Source of the DNA: Pseudomonas rhizosphaerae
GTDB lineage: Bacteria; Pseudomonadota; Gammaproteobacteria; Pseudomonadales; Pseudomonadaceae
Length of the DNA stretch: 64,000 nt
NCBI RefSeq assembly: GCF_000761155.1
Contig: NZ_CP009533.1
Coordinates: 1,054,001-1,118,000 of the forward strand
Direction: 5' to 3'
Part shown: positions 57,250 to 64,000 of the stretch, piece by piece
How positions within the stretch are numbered: position 1 is the stretch's first letter
Layout: each line of letters starts with the position of its first letter
Notes under the pieces: model-generated
Database searches by the model: none
Told to the model about the DNA's origin: nothing
Seen by the model: only the letters and a program-made list of their open reading frames with translations
Made by a program: the position numbers and the translations under genes

Positions 57250-58461
57250 TTACTGGCGATAATTCTTCAGAAAGCTGCCGATGCGACCGATGGCCTGCTC
57301 CAGATCGTCGACCCGGGGCAGCGTCACTACGCGGAAATGGTCCGGGTTGGGCCAGTTGAACGCAGTGCCCTGGACCACCAGCAGCTTCTCCGACAACAGC
57401 AGGTCGAGCACGAACTTCTCGTCGTTGTGAATCGGGCAGACCTTGGGGTCGATGCGCGGGAAGGCGTACAGCGCGCCCATGGGTTTGACGCAGCTGACAC
57501 CGGGAATGTCGTTGAGCAGTTCCCAGGTGCGGTTGCGCTGCTCCAGCAGGCGGCCGTTGGGCAGGACCAGGTCGTTGATGCTCTGGTAGCCGCCCAGCGC
57601 GGTCTGGATCGCGTGCTGGCTCGGCACGTTGGCGCACAGGCGCATGTTGGCCAGGATGTCGATGCCTTCGATGTAGCTCTGGGCATTGTGCTTGGGCCCG
57701 GAGATGGCGATCCAGCCCGAGCGGAAACCAGCCACGCGGTAGGACTTGGACAGGCCATTGAAGGTCAGGCAGAGCAGGTCCGGCGCCAGCGAGGCGGTGC
57801 AGATGTGCACGGCATCGTCATAGAGGATCTTGTCGTAGATCTCGTCCGAGAACACCACCAGGTTGTGCTGGCGGGCGAGTTCCAGCATGCCCAGCAGCAC
57901 TTCCCTGGAGTACACGGCGCCGGTCGGGTTGTTCGGGTTGATGATCACCATGGCCTTGGTGTTGGGCGTGATCTTGGCCTTGATGTCGTCCAGGTCCGGC
58001 CACCAGTTGGCCTGCTCGTCGCACAGGTAGTGCACGGCATGGCCGCCGGCCAGGCTCACCGAGGCCGTCCACAGCGGGTAGTCGGGCGCCGGGATCAGCA
58101 CTTCGTCGCCATTGTTGAGCAGGGCCTGCAGCGACATGACGATCAGCTCGGACACGCCGTTGCCCAGGTAGATGTCCTCGATGCCGACACCTTCCACCTG
58201 CTTCTGCTGGTAGTACTGCATGACCGCCTTGCGCGCACTGAACAGGCCCTTGGAGTCGCTGTAGCCCTGGGCGGTGGGCAGGTTGCGGATGACGTCCTGG
58301 AGGATCTCGACCGGCGCCTCGAAACCGAACGGCGCCGGGTTGCCGATGTTCAGCTTGAGGATGCGGTGGCCTTCCTCTTCCAGGCGCTTGGCGTGCTTGA
58401 GCACGGGCCCGCGAATGTCATAGCAGACGTTGGCGAGCTTGTTCGATTTGCTGAACTGCAT
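57250..58461 (-). CDS. alaA: Alanine (glutamate-pyruvate) aminotransferase AlaA
   Basis: AlaA is the pyridoxal-phosphate enzyme that makes alanine from pyruvate and glutamate. The 403-residue protein has the class I fold: LNIGNPAPFGFEAP, IINPNNPTGAVYS, SDEIYDKILYD and the PLP lysine K239 in NGLSKSYRVAGFRSGW. The start ATG 58461 gives MQFSKSNKLANVCYDIRGPV, the usual N terminus; the longer open frame upstream is not supported. It is divergent from msrB. Confidence 0.93.
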   Translation of the reverse strand: MQFSKSNKLANVCYDIRGPVLKHAKRLEEEGHRILKLNIGNPAPFGFEAPVEILQDVIRNLPTAQGYSDSKGLFSARKAVMQYYQQKQVEGVGIEDIYLGNGVSELIVMSLQALLNNGDEVLIPAPDYPLWTASVSLAGGHAVHYLCDEQANWWPDLDDIKAKITPNTKAMVIINPNNPTGAVYSREVLLGMLELARQHNLVVFSDEIYDKILYDDAVHICTASLAPDLLCLTFNGLSKSYRVAGFRSGWIAISGPKHNAQSYIEGIDILANMRLCANVPSQHAIQTALGGYQSINDLVLPNGRLLEQRNRTWELLNDIPGVSCVKPMGALYAFPRIDPKVCPIHNDEKFVLDLLLSEKLLVVQGTAFNWPNPDHFRVVTLPRVDDLEQAIGRIGSFLKNYRQ

Positions 58462-58625
58462 GGTGAGGTCCCGAAAGATGACAAGGCCCGCGCCGGCCCT
58501 GATGATGAAAAAATTGAATCGCTGAAACGCGGGTGACAGACTGCTGTCCAAAGGCGCAATCATACGTGCCGCCTGATCGTTGCAAAAGACACAGATCGGG
58601 CTTTTTGAACCGCCGAGGTGTACCG

Positions 58626-59033
58626 ATGGGCAAGCTCACTAGAACCGAAGAAGAATGGAAGCAAATGCTCGATCCCGAGCAGTACAACGTCTGCCGCCTG
58701 AGCGCCACCGAGCGGCCGTTCACGGGCAAGTACAACGACTTCAAAGGTGACGGAATCTTCACCTGCGTGGGCTGCGACGAGCCCCTGTTCGACTCCCGCA
58801 CCAAGTTCGATTCCGGCTGCGGCTGGCCCAGCTTCTACGCGCCGATCGGCGAGCAGGCGATGATGGAGATCCGCGACGTCAGCCACGGCATGATCCGCAC
58901 CGAGGTCAAGTGCGCTACGTGCGAATCGCACCTGGGCCACGTGTTCCCCGACGGGCCTGCACCGACCGGCCTGCGCTACTGCATCAATTCGGTGTGCCTG
59001 GACTTCCAGCCTCGGGCCGACCAGCCTGCATGA
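58626..59033 (+). CDS. msrB: Methionine-(R)-sulfoxide reductase MsrB
   Basis: MsrB repairs oxidised methionine in proteins (R form). The 135-residue protein has the zinc cysteines C47, C50, C96 and C99, a candidate resolving cysteine C65 (GCGWPSF) and the catalytic cysteine C119 (RYCINS). The ATG at 58626 gives [15 protein letters not shown]. Its stop overlaps a possible start of the glutathione peroxidase gene, so the two repair genes are probably one operon. Confidence 0.96.
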   Translation: MGKLTRTEEEWKQMLDPEQYNVCRLSATERPFTGKYNDFKGDGIFTCVGCDEPLFDSRTKFDSGCGWPSFYAPIGEQAMMEIRDVSHGMIRTEVKCATCESHLGHVFPDGPAPTGLRYCINSVCLDFQPRADQPA

Positions 59034-59053
59034 CCCCTGACAAGAAAACGACC

Positions 59054-59536
59054 ATGAGCAAAGACTTTCTCTCCATCCCGTGCATCACCCTGGACGGCCA
59101 GCACAAGACCATCGGCGATTTCGCCGGCAAGGTCCTGCTGGTGGTCAATACGGCCAGCCAGTGTGGCTTCACGCCGCAGTACAAGGGGTTGGAGGAGCTG
59201 TGGCAGACGTATCGCAAGCAGGGCCTGGTGGTGCTGGGGTTTCCCTGCAACCAGTTCGGCAATCAGGAGCCCGGCGACACGCTGGACATCGTGCAGTTCT
59301 GCGAGAAGAACTTTGGCGTGAGCTTCCCGATGTTCCGCAAGATCGACGTCAATGGCGAGCTGACCCATCCGCTGTTCGCCTACCTGAAGAAAAGCGCGCC
59401 GGGAATGTTCGGTTCGGAGAAGGTGAAATGGAATTTCACCAAGTTCCTGGTCGCGCCCGACGGCAGCGTGAAGCGCTTCGCGCCGCTGACCAAGCCCGCC
59501 GACCTGGCTCACGAGATCGAGCGCGCGCTGGGGTGA
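59054..59536 (+). CDS. Glutathione/thioredoxin peroxidase (BtuE-like)
   Basis: The 160-residue enzyme reduces hydrogen and lipid peroxides. Its catalytic tetrad is complete: C37 (NTASQCGFT), Q71 in GNQEP, and W126-N127 in KWNFTKF. A further cysteine at 83 fits the resolving position of thioredoxin-dependent members, so thioredoxin may be the real reductant. I chose the ATG at 59054 (MSKDFLSIPC) because it fits the family. An ATG at 59030 overlapping the msrB stop is possible. Confidence 0.92.
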   Translation: MSKDFLSIPCITLDGQHKTIGDFAGKVLLVVNTASQCGFTPQYKGLEELWQTYRKQGLVVLGFPCNQFGNQEPGDTLDIVQFCEKNFGVSFPMFRKIDVNGELTHPLFAYLKKSAPGMFGSEKVKWNFTKFLVAPDGSVKRFAPLTKPADLAHEIERALG

Positions 59537-59555
59537 GGCGGTGCAGGTGCCTGGG

Positions 59556-61865
59556 TTATTCAGGCACCCATTGGTCGATCAGCATCACCAGTTCCTCGCG
59601 GCGGAACGGCTTGGACAGGTAGTCGCTCATGCCCGCCGCACGACAGCGCTCACGCTCTTCGGGCATGGCGTTGGCGGTCAGTGCCACGATCGGCAACTGC
59701 GGCCACCGCCCGCTTCGACGAATCTGCCGGCTGGCTTCGTAGCCGTCCATGACCGGCATGTTGCAGTCCATCAGCACCAGGTCGAACTCGCTCTTCTCCA
59801 GCTCGCTGAGCGCCTCGCCGCCGTGCGCAGCCACGGTGACCTCGCATCCCAGCTTGCTCAGCATGCCTTTGGCTACCAGCTGATTCACCGGATTGTCTTC
59901 CACCAGCAGGATGCGGGCGCGGCGCTGCGCCTTGCGCCGGTTGGCCAGGCTGTCCAGCGCCGTTGGTTCGTCACCGACCAGGCTGCGGCGCAGCGCTTGA
60001 TACAGTGCGTTGCGCGCCAGTGGCCGGGCCTGCTGCTGCAACGGCATCAGCGCAGTGGCCTGCTCGGTAGGCAGGAAGTTGCCGTAGGCGGTGACCAGCA
60101 GGATCGGTGCCTGGATGCCCGGGCGCAGGCCGAACAGGCAGTCCAGGCTGTCGGTGATCACCAGGTCCGGCGTGATGCCGGCAAGGTCGGCGCCCAGGTC
60201 GTAGCGCTGGTAATCGATGCCCCACAACGGCAACACATCCAGCAGCAGCTCGGCCAGGCCACTGCCGGCGTGTCCGATCAATGCCACCTGGCCACGCAGC
60301 AACGGCGGAACATGCGCTGGGCTGTGCGCCATCAAGGGCAAGTCGGCGTAGAACTGGCTGCCGAACCCGGCTTCGGAACTGATGCTCAGTCGCCCCTGCA
60401 TGGCCTCGCAGAGGTTGTTGGTCAGGGCCAGGCCCAGACCGGTGCCACCGAACTGCCGCGTGATTCCAGCGCCGGCCTGGGTGAAGGGCTGGAAGATCTT
60501 GACCTGGGCTTCCTGGGCGATACCGATGCCGGTATCGCTGACTTCGATGCGCACGCCCCCCGGACGGGTATACAGGCGCACGTCGACGCGGCCGAAACGG
60601 GTGAACTTCAAGGCGTTGGACAGCAGGTTGCTGACGATCTGCCGCACCCGGGTCGGGTCGCCCAGCACCAGGGCAGGGAAATGCGGGTCGATCAGGCAGG
60701 TCAGCTCGACGCTGGGCGCTGCGTTCTGCGACAGCAGGTTGGCGGTGTCTTCGATCAACGCACCGAGGTCGAAGGGAATGCGCTCCAGCTCCAGCTGGCC
60801 GGCGTCGAACTTGGACAGGTCGAGGATATCGTTGAGCAGCTCGACCAGCACCTTGCCCGAGTCGTGGGCAATGGAGAGTTGCTGGCGTTGTTCGGCGTTC
60901 AGCGGACTGTCCAGCGACAAGGCGATCATGCCCAGCAAACCATTGAGCGGGGTACGGATCTCGTGACTCATGTTCGCCAGGAACGAGGCGCGCGCCTGGG
61001 CCATGTCCAAAGCTGTGCGGCGGGCCTTCTCCAGCTCTTCGTTGGACATGCTCAGGCGCGTGTTGCTGGCCTTGAGCTCAGTGGTGCGTGCCGACACGAT
61101 GTTTTCCAGCTCACCCAGGTACTCGGTCAGGCGGTTTTCGGCGCTGCGCCGCTGCTGGATTTCCGTGGCCATGCTGATGAACTGCTGGTTGGCGACCTTT
61201 ACCAGCACGCCGATCTCGTCATGTTCGTGGCCCGGGGGATAGTCCAGGCGCGCCGGTTTGGGTTGGTGCGGATCGCTGTTGCTCAACGCGCGGATGACCC
61301 GGTTCAGCGGCTTGGTCAACATCACGTAGAAAAAGCCCAGAAGCAGGGCGGTCAGCAGCGCCGTGCGCAGGAAGCCGCTGGCCAAGGTGATTTCGGCACG
61401 GCGCAGGAAGCGGTTGCCGATGGCGAAGGTGTCGACGGTCAACTGCAGCGTGCCGAGGCGGTCGTCGGGCATGTGCGAGAGGAACAGCGGGTCTTCGTAC
61501 TGGCGTTGAGCATTGAAGAGGATGTCGCTGATGAAGCGGTAGCTGCTTTCCAGGCGTGGCCGCTGCACGCTGGCCAGGATGTTGCCATTGTTGTCCGTCA
61601 GCCGTGCAGCGGTGATCGACTCCGATTGCAACAGGCCCAGGGTCAGTTCCTTGGCCAGCTCGGCGTCGATGTTGTAGGCGATGCGCGAGGCGGGGTTGTG
61701 GCTGATTTCCAACAGTGAACGCATTTGCCGATCGATGGTTTGATCGACGATGGCATAATCGATGCCGATCTGGATAACGCTGAGCAAAGCCCCCAGAATG
61801 AAGCCGACCAGTACCGTCAAGCGGGCTTGTTTATAGGACAGCCGCTGGGTGAATTTTATATCCAT
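59556..61865 (-). CDS. Hybrid sensor histidine kinase with receiver domain
   Basis: The 769-residue inner-membrane protein has two membrane helices (about 17-37 and 163-183) around a periplasmic sensor, a HAMP region, a coiled coil, a HisKA domain with the phospho-histidine H301 (SHEIRTPLNG), and an ATPase domain (NLLSNALKF, DTGIGI, GGTGLGL). A degenerate receiver-like region follows at about 524-630, then a full receiver with phospho-acceptor D700 (DLVLMDCNMP) and K752. It lacks an Hpt domain, so a separate phosphotransfer protein is expected. No response regulator gene is adjacent. The ATG at 61865 is used; an ATG at 61886 adds seven residues. Confidence 0.88.
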   Translation of the reverse strand: MDIKFTQRLSYKQARLTVLVGFILGALLSVIQIGIDYAIVDQTIDRQMRSLLEISHNPASRIAYNIDAELAKELTLGLLQSESITAARLTDNNGNILASVQRPRLESSYRFISDILFNAQRQYEDPLFLSHMPDDRLGTLQLTVDTFAIGNRFLRRAEITLASGFLRTALLTALLLGFFYVMLTKPLNRVIRALSNSDPHQPKPARLDYPPGHEHDEIGVLVKVANQQFISMATEIQQRRSAENRLTEYLGELENIVSARTTELKASNTRLSMSNEELEKARRTALDMAQARASFLANMSHEIRTPLNGLLGMIALSLDSPLNAEQRQQLSIAHDSGKVLVELLNDILDLSKFDAGQLELERIPFDLGALIEDTANLLSQNAAPSVELTCLIDPHFPALVLGDPTRVRQIVSNLLSNALKFTRFGRVDVRLYTRPGGVRIEVSDTGIGIAQEAQVKIFQPFTQAGAGITRQFGGTGLGLALTNNLCEAMQGRLSISSEAGFGSQFYADLPLMAHSPAHVPPLLRGQVALIGHAGSGLAELLLDVLPLWGIDYQRYDLGADLAGITPDLVITDSLDCLFGLRPGIQAPILLVTAYGNFLPTEQATALMPLQQQARPLARNALYQALRRSLVGDEPTALDSLANRRKAQRRARILLVEDNPVNQLVAKGMLSKLGCEVTVAAHGGEALSELEKSEFDLVLMDCNMPVMDGYEASRQIRRSGRWPQLPIVALTANAMPEERERCRAAGMSDYLSKPFRREELVMLIDQWVPE

Positions 61866-61990
61866 GGATACTGGGCCAATTTCCATTCCGTGCGCAGGGC
61901 CAAAGCATGGACCATGTCTGTGCGCCGCGACGTGCGACGGCATGTTCCCTTGCCGAACCTTTTACACGCAACTTGCCTTGAGGAACAGTC

Positions 61991-62881
61991 GTGGACTCTC
62001 GTTTGAATGCCTTTCTTGAGCGCGCCGAATCCGTGCTGGCGCGGCTCGAGCCTCTGCTGCCCGCGCTGCGCCCCGAGATCGATTGGAATCAGTGCCTGGC
62101 CGCGCGCTGGCAGCGCGAGGGTCGCAGTGGCTATCTACTGCCACTGGAAGTCAGCCTCGACATGCGCCTGAGCGACCTGATCGGCGTCGATCAGCAGCGC
62201 CAGCAACTGGCGCGCAACACGCAACAGTTTCTCGACGGCCATCCGGCCAACCACGCCCTGCTGTGGGGTTCACGGGGCACGGGCAAATCGTCGCTGGTGC
62301 GTGCGTTGCTCGCCGAACACGCCGCCGCTGGACTGCGCCTGATCGAGATCGAGCGTGACCACCTGGCCGATCTGCCGCGGGTGGTCGAGCAGTTGCAGAA
62401 GCTGCCGCAGCGCTTCGTGCTGTTTTGCGACGACCTGTCGTTCGAGGCGGGCGAGGGCGATTACCGGGTGCTCAAGAGCGTGCTCGACGGCTCGCTCGAG
62501 CAGGCGCCGGACAACGTGCTGCTGTACGCCACCTCCAACCGTCGTCATCTGGTGCCCGAGCATCAGAGCGACAACGAGAACTGGTCGCGGGTCGACGGCG
62601 AACTGCACCCCAGCGAAGCGGTGGAAGACAAGATCGCCTTGTCCGATCGGTTCGGGTTGTGGCTGTCGTTCTATCCGTTCACCCAGGAGCATTTCCTGCG
62701 CGTAGTGGAACACTGGATCGGCGAGCTGGCCCGTGACAGCGGCTTGCAGTGGTCCCGTGACGAGCAATTGGACATTCTCGCTGTGCGCTGGGCAACCGGT
62801 CGCGGCAACCGCAACGGCCGCTGCGCCTATCAATTTGCCCGATACTGGGTAGGTCTTAAACTGCTGGAGCAACAACCATGA
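61991..62881 (+). CDS. DUF815 AAA-like ATPase
   Basis: The 296-residue cytoplasmic protein has Walker A GSRGTGKS (93-100), Walker B LFCDDLSFE and sensor-like YATSNRRHLVPE, matching the DUF815 family of AAA-type ATPases, whose function is unknown. A GTG at 61991 is used. It is divergent from the hybrid kinase and overlaps the next gene by four bases, so it is likely coupled to the free-methionine-sulfoxide reductase. Confidence 0.85.
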   Translation: MDSRLNAFLERAESVLARLEPLLPALRPEIDWNQCLAARWQREGRSGYLLPLEVSLDMRLSDLIGVDQQRQQLARNTQQFLDGHPANHALLWGSRGTGKSSLVRALLAEHAAAGLRLIEIERDHLADLPRVVEQLQKLPQRFVLFCDDLSFEAGEGDYRVLKSVLDGSLEQAPDNVLLYATSNRRHLVPEHQSDNENWSRVDGELHPSEAVEDKIALSDRFGLWLSFYPFTQEHFLRVVEHWIGELARDSGLQWSRDEQLDILAVRWATGRGNRNGRCAYQFARYWVGLKLLEQQP

Positions 62882-63369
62882 TCGATCTGCAGGCCGCAGG
62901 CGCGGGGCTGGAAGGCTACCGCATGCTGTGCGCTCAACTGGAATCGCTGTTGGCCGACGAGCGCGACTTCGTCGCCAATGCGGCGCAATTCTCGGCGTTT
63001 CTTTTCAACCAAGTGGACGAATTGAATTGGGCGGGTTTCTACCTGAACCGTAACGAGGAGTTGGTGCTGGGGCCTTTCCAGGGGCAGGTGGCGTGCGTGC
63101 GCATTCCGTTCGGCCGGGGCGTGTGTGGCGCAGCCGCAGCGAGCCAGCAGACTCAGCGGGTCGAGGACGTGCACGCGTTCCCTGGGCATATCGCCTGTGA
63201 CAGCGCCTCGAACAGCGAGCTGGTGATTCCGCTGATCAAGGACGGCAAGCTGATCGGTGTGCTGGATCTGGACAGCCCACGCACTGCACGCTTCAGCGAA
63301 GCGGACCAGCAAGGTATCGAACAGCTGGCAGCGATCTTCCTCGCCTCGACCGACTGCAGCCGCTACTGA
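62878..63369 (+). CDS. msrC: Free methionine-(R)-sulfoxide reductase (GAF domain)
   Basis: fRMsr enzymes reduce free methionine-R-sulfoxide inside a GAF domain. The 163-residue protein has the three cysteines of the E. coli MsrC type at matching spacing: C73 and C83 in ACVRIPFGRGVC, and C107 in HIACDSAS. The C-terminal VIPLIKDGKLIGVLDLDS is typical. The ATG at 62878 overlaps the DUF815 gene stop. Confidence 0.9.
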   Translation: MIDLQAAGAGLEGYRMLCAQLESLLADERDFVANAAQFSAFLFNQVDELNWAGFYLNRNEELVLGPFQGQVACVRIPFGRGVCGAAAASQQTQRVEDVHAFPGHIACDSASNSELVIPLIKDGKLIGVLDLDSPRTARFSEADQQGIEQLAAIFLASTDCSRY

Positions 63370-63382
63370 AACGCTACCGTCC

Positions 63383-63976
63383 TCAGTCGTAGTTGGCTTT
63401 CTTCTGGAACGGGTCTTCTTTTTCGTCGGCCTTCAAACCGTCGGTGAGTTCGTTGACCTCGTCGCCGGTGGGTTCCATTTCGCTGAGGACCATGGCGTTG
63501 GTGCGCTTGAGCATCTTTTGCAGGTACTGCAATTGCTCCTGGTAGAGCACGGCGTCGGGTTGGCTCTTGAGGTACTGCACGCCGCGCTCGAAGGCCAGTC
63601 GAGCGCGGCCCGGCAGGCCTTCCCCCAGCAATTGCTGGCCCAGGTTATTGAAGAACTCGATGTGCAGCAGCACCAGGATGCTGCGAATCTCGCGGCCCCA
63701 GTGCTTGGTCTCGGCTGGGTTCAGGAAACCCTCCTGCGCGGCCCGGGTCACTTGCGCGTTCAGGGCTTCCAGCAGAAAGCGCACTTCCTTGGCCTGATCT
63801 TCGGTCATGATCGGAACAGGGGGATTGTTGATGGCAATGTCATCGCCCTTGGCGATTTCGCCTTGCAACTCTTCCAGGCGAGCCTTGAGCGGCGCGTTCT
63901 GCTTGTCGAGCAACAGCAGGCGCTGGCTGATGTTCAAGGCCAGTCGCGTGAGAAGCTGCTTGAGGGCAGGGGTCAT
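63383..63976 (-). CDS. Helical protein of unknown function
   Basis: From ATG 63976 the product is 197 residues, strongly helical, with no signal peptide or recognised domain. The segment RARLAFERGVQYLKSQPDAVLYQEQLQYLQKML is TPR-like, and the C terminus is charged (KADEKEDPFQKKANYD). No ribosome site is visible before 63976 and the frame remains open to the window edge, so the true start may lie outside. It converges on the msrC-type gene. Confidence 0.65.
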   Translation of the reverse strand: MTPALKQLLTRLALNISQRLLLLDKQNAPLKARLEELQGEIAKGDDIAINNPPVPIMTEDQAKEVRFLLEALNAQVTRAAQEGFLNPAETKHWGREIRSILVLLHIEFFNNLGQQLLGEGLPGRARLAFERGVQYLKSQPDAVLYQEQLQYLQKMLKRTNAMVLSEMEPTGDEVNELTDGLKADEKEDPFQKKANYD

Positions 63977-64000
63977 CAGTTGACCGGGGAACGTCTCGTC

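Noticed and set aside
59541..61718. Plus-strand open frame of 725 codons opposite the hybrid kinase
   Set aside because: It is antisense to a multidomain kinase with all motifs present. The composition is typical of a shadow.

Overview
The window is a 64 kb piece of a Pseudomonas chromosome. The clearest signals are the tol-pal cluster (ybgC-tolQRAB-pal-cpoB) followed by queE-queC-tRNA-Lys-nadA, the aspS-yebC-ruvCAB block, minCDE with rluA, an OprD-family porin beside proS, and many REP-type palindromes of the kind seen in the P. putida group. Base composition is high GC throughout, and nothing looks like a prophage, integrative element, CRISPR array or insertion sequence. This is almost entirely housekeeping DNA.

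Layout. 1-9.6 kb: 5' end of a class I fumarase; a membrane diguanylate cyclase overlapping a 2Fe-2S ferredoxin reductase; pyruvate kinase; a TPR-like lipoprotein; a PilZ protein; an overlapping minus-strand group sprT / phosphopantetheinyl transferase / a chimeric DUF4350-DUF58 gene; then ttcA. 9.6-20.3 kb: an MscS-type channel, aminopeptidase ApeB, rluA, minCDE, lpxL, an overlapping alpha/beta hydrolase and MlaA-like pair, and a DUF2062 membrane protein. 20.4-27.5 kb: comEC, exbB-exbD, lpxK, a Trm112-type protein, kdsB, murB (envelope biogenesis, several genes overlapping), a MobA-like nucleotidyltransferase and an initiator tRNA. 27.8-36.8 kb: dinB, a lipoprotein, proS, the porin, a long non-coding stretch, HIT and slyX, a membrane-anchored cold-shock protein, dps, a ribbon-helix-helix protein and an FmdB-type zinc ribbon. 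36.9-50.4 kb: aspS, yebC, ruvC, ruvA, ruvB, ybgC, tolQ, tolR, tolA, tolB, pal, cpoB, queE, queC, tRNA-Lys and nadA. 50.4-64 kb: OpgC-type acyltransferase, the large helicase Lhr, htpX, alaA, msrB, a glutathione peroxidase, a hybrid histidine kinase, a DUF815 ATPase, a free-methionine-sulfoxide reductase and an unknown protein at the right edge.

Functional themes are the cell envelope (MinCDE, LpxL, LpxK, KdsB, MurB, Tol-Pal, MlaA-like, OpgC, MscS), DNA repair and recombination (RuvABC, DinB, Lhr, ComEC), tRNA and translation (ttcA, aspS, proS, queE/C, two tRNAs), and oxidative damage (Dps, MsrB, Gpx, fRMsr).

I found no large undescribed system. The most unusual locus is the minus-strand gene at 5509-7362. 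It reads as an almost complete DUF4350 protein joined in frame to the C-terminal half of a DUF58 protein, with the MoxR ATPase that normally lies between them absent. Next in interest are a translationally coupled secreted alpha/beta hydrolase and MlaA-like protein without a lipobox, an overlapped c-di-GMP synthase and ferredoxin reductase, a 53-bp tandem REP array, a REP palindrome that supplies the lhr stop codon, and a murB neighbourhood lacking the tyrosine phosphatase and rne genes I expect there from other pseudomonads. Gene names rest on my reading of the translated sequences. No database search was possible.
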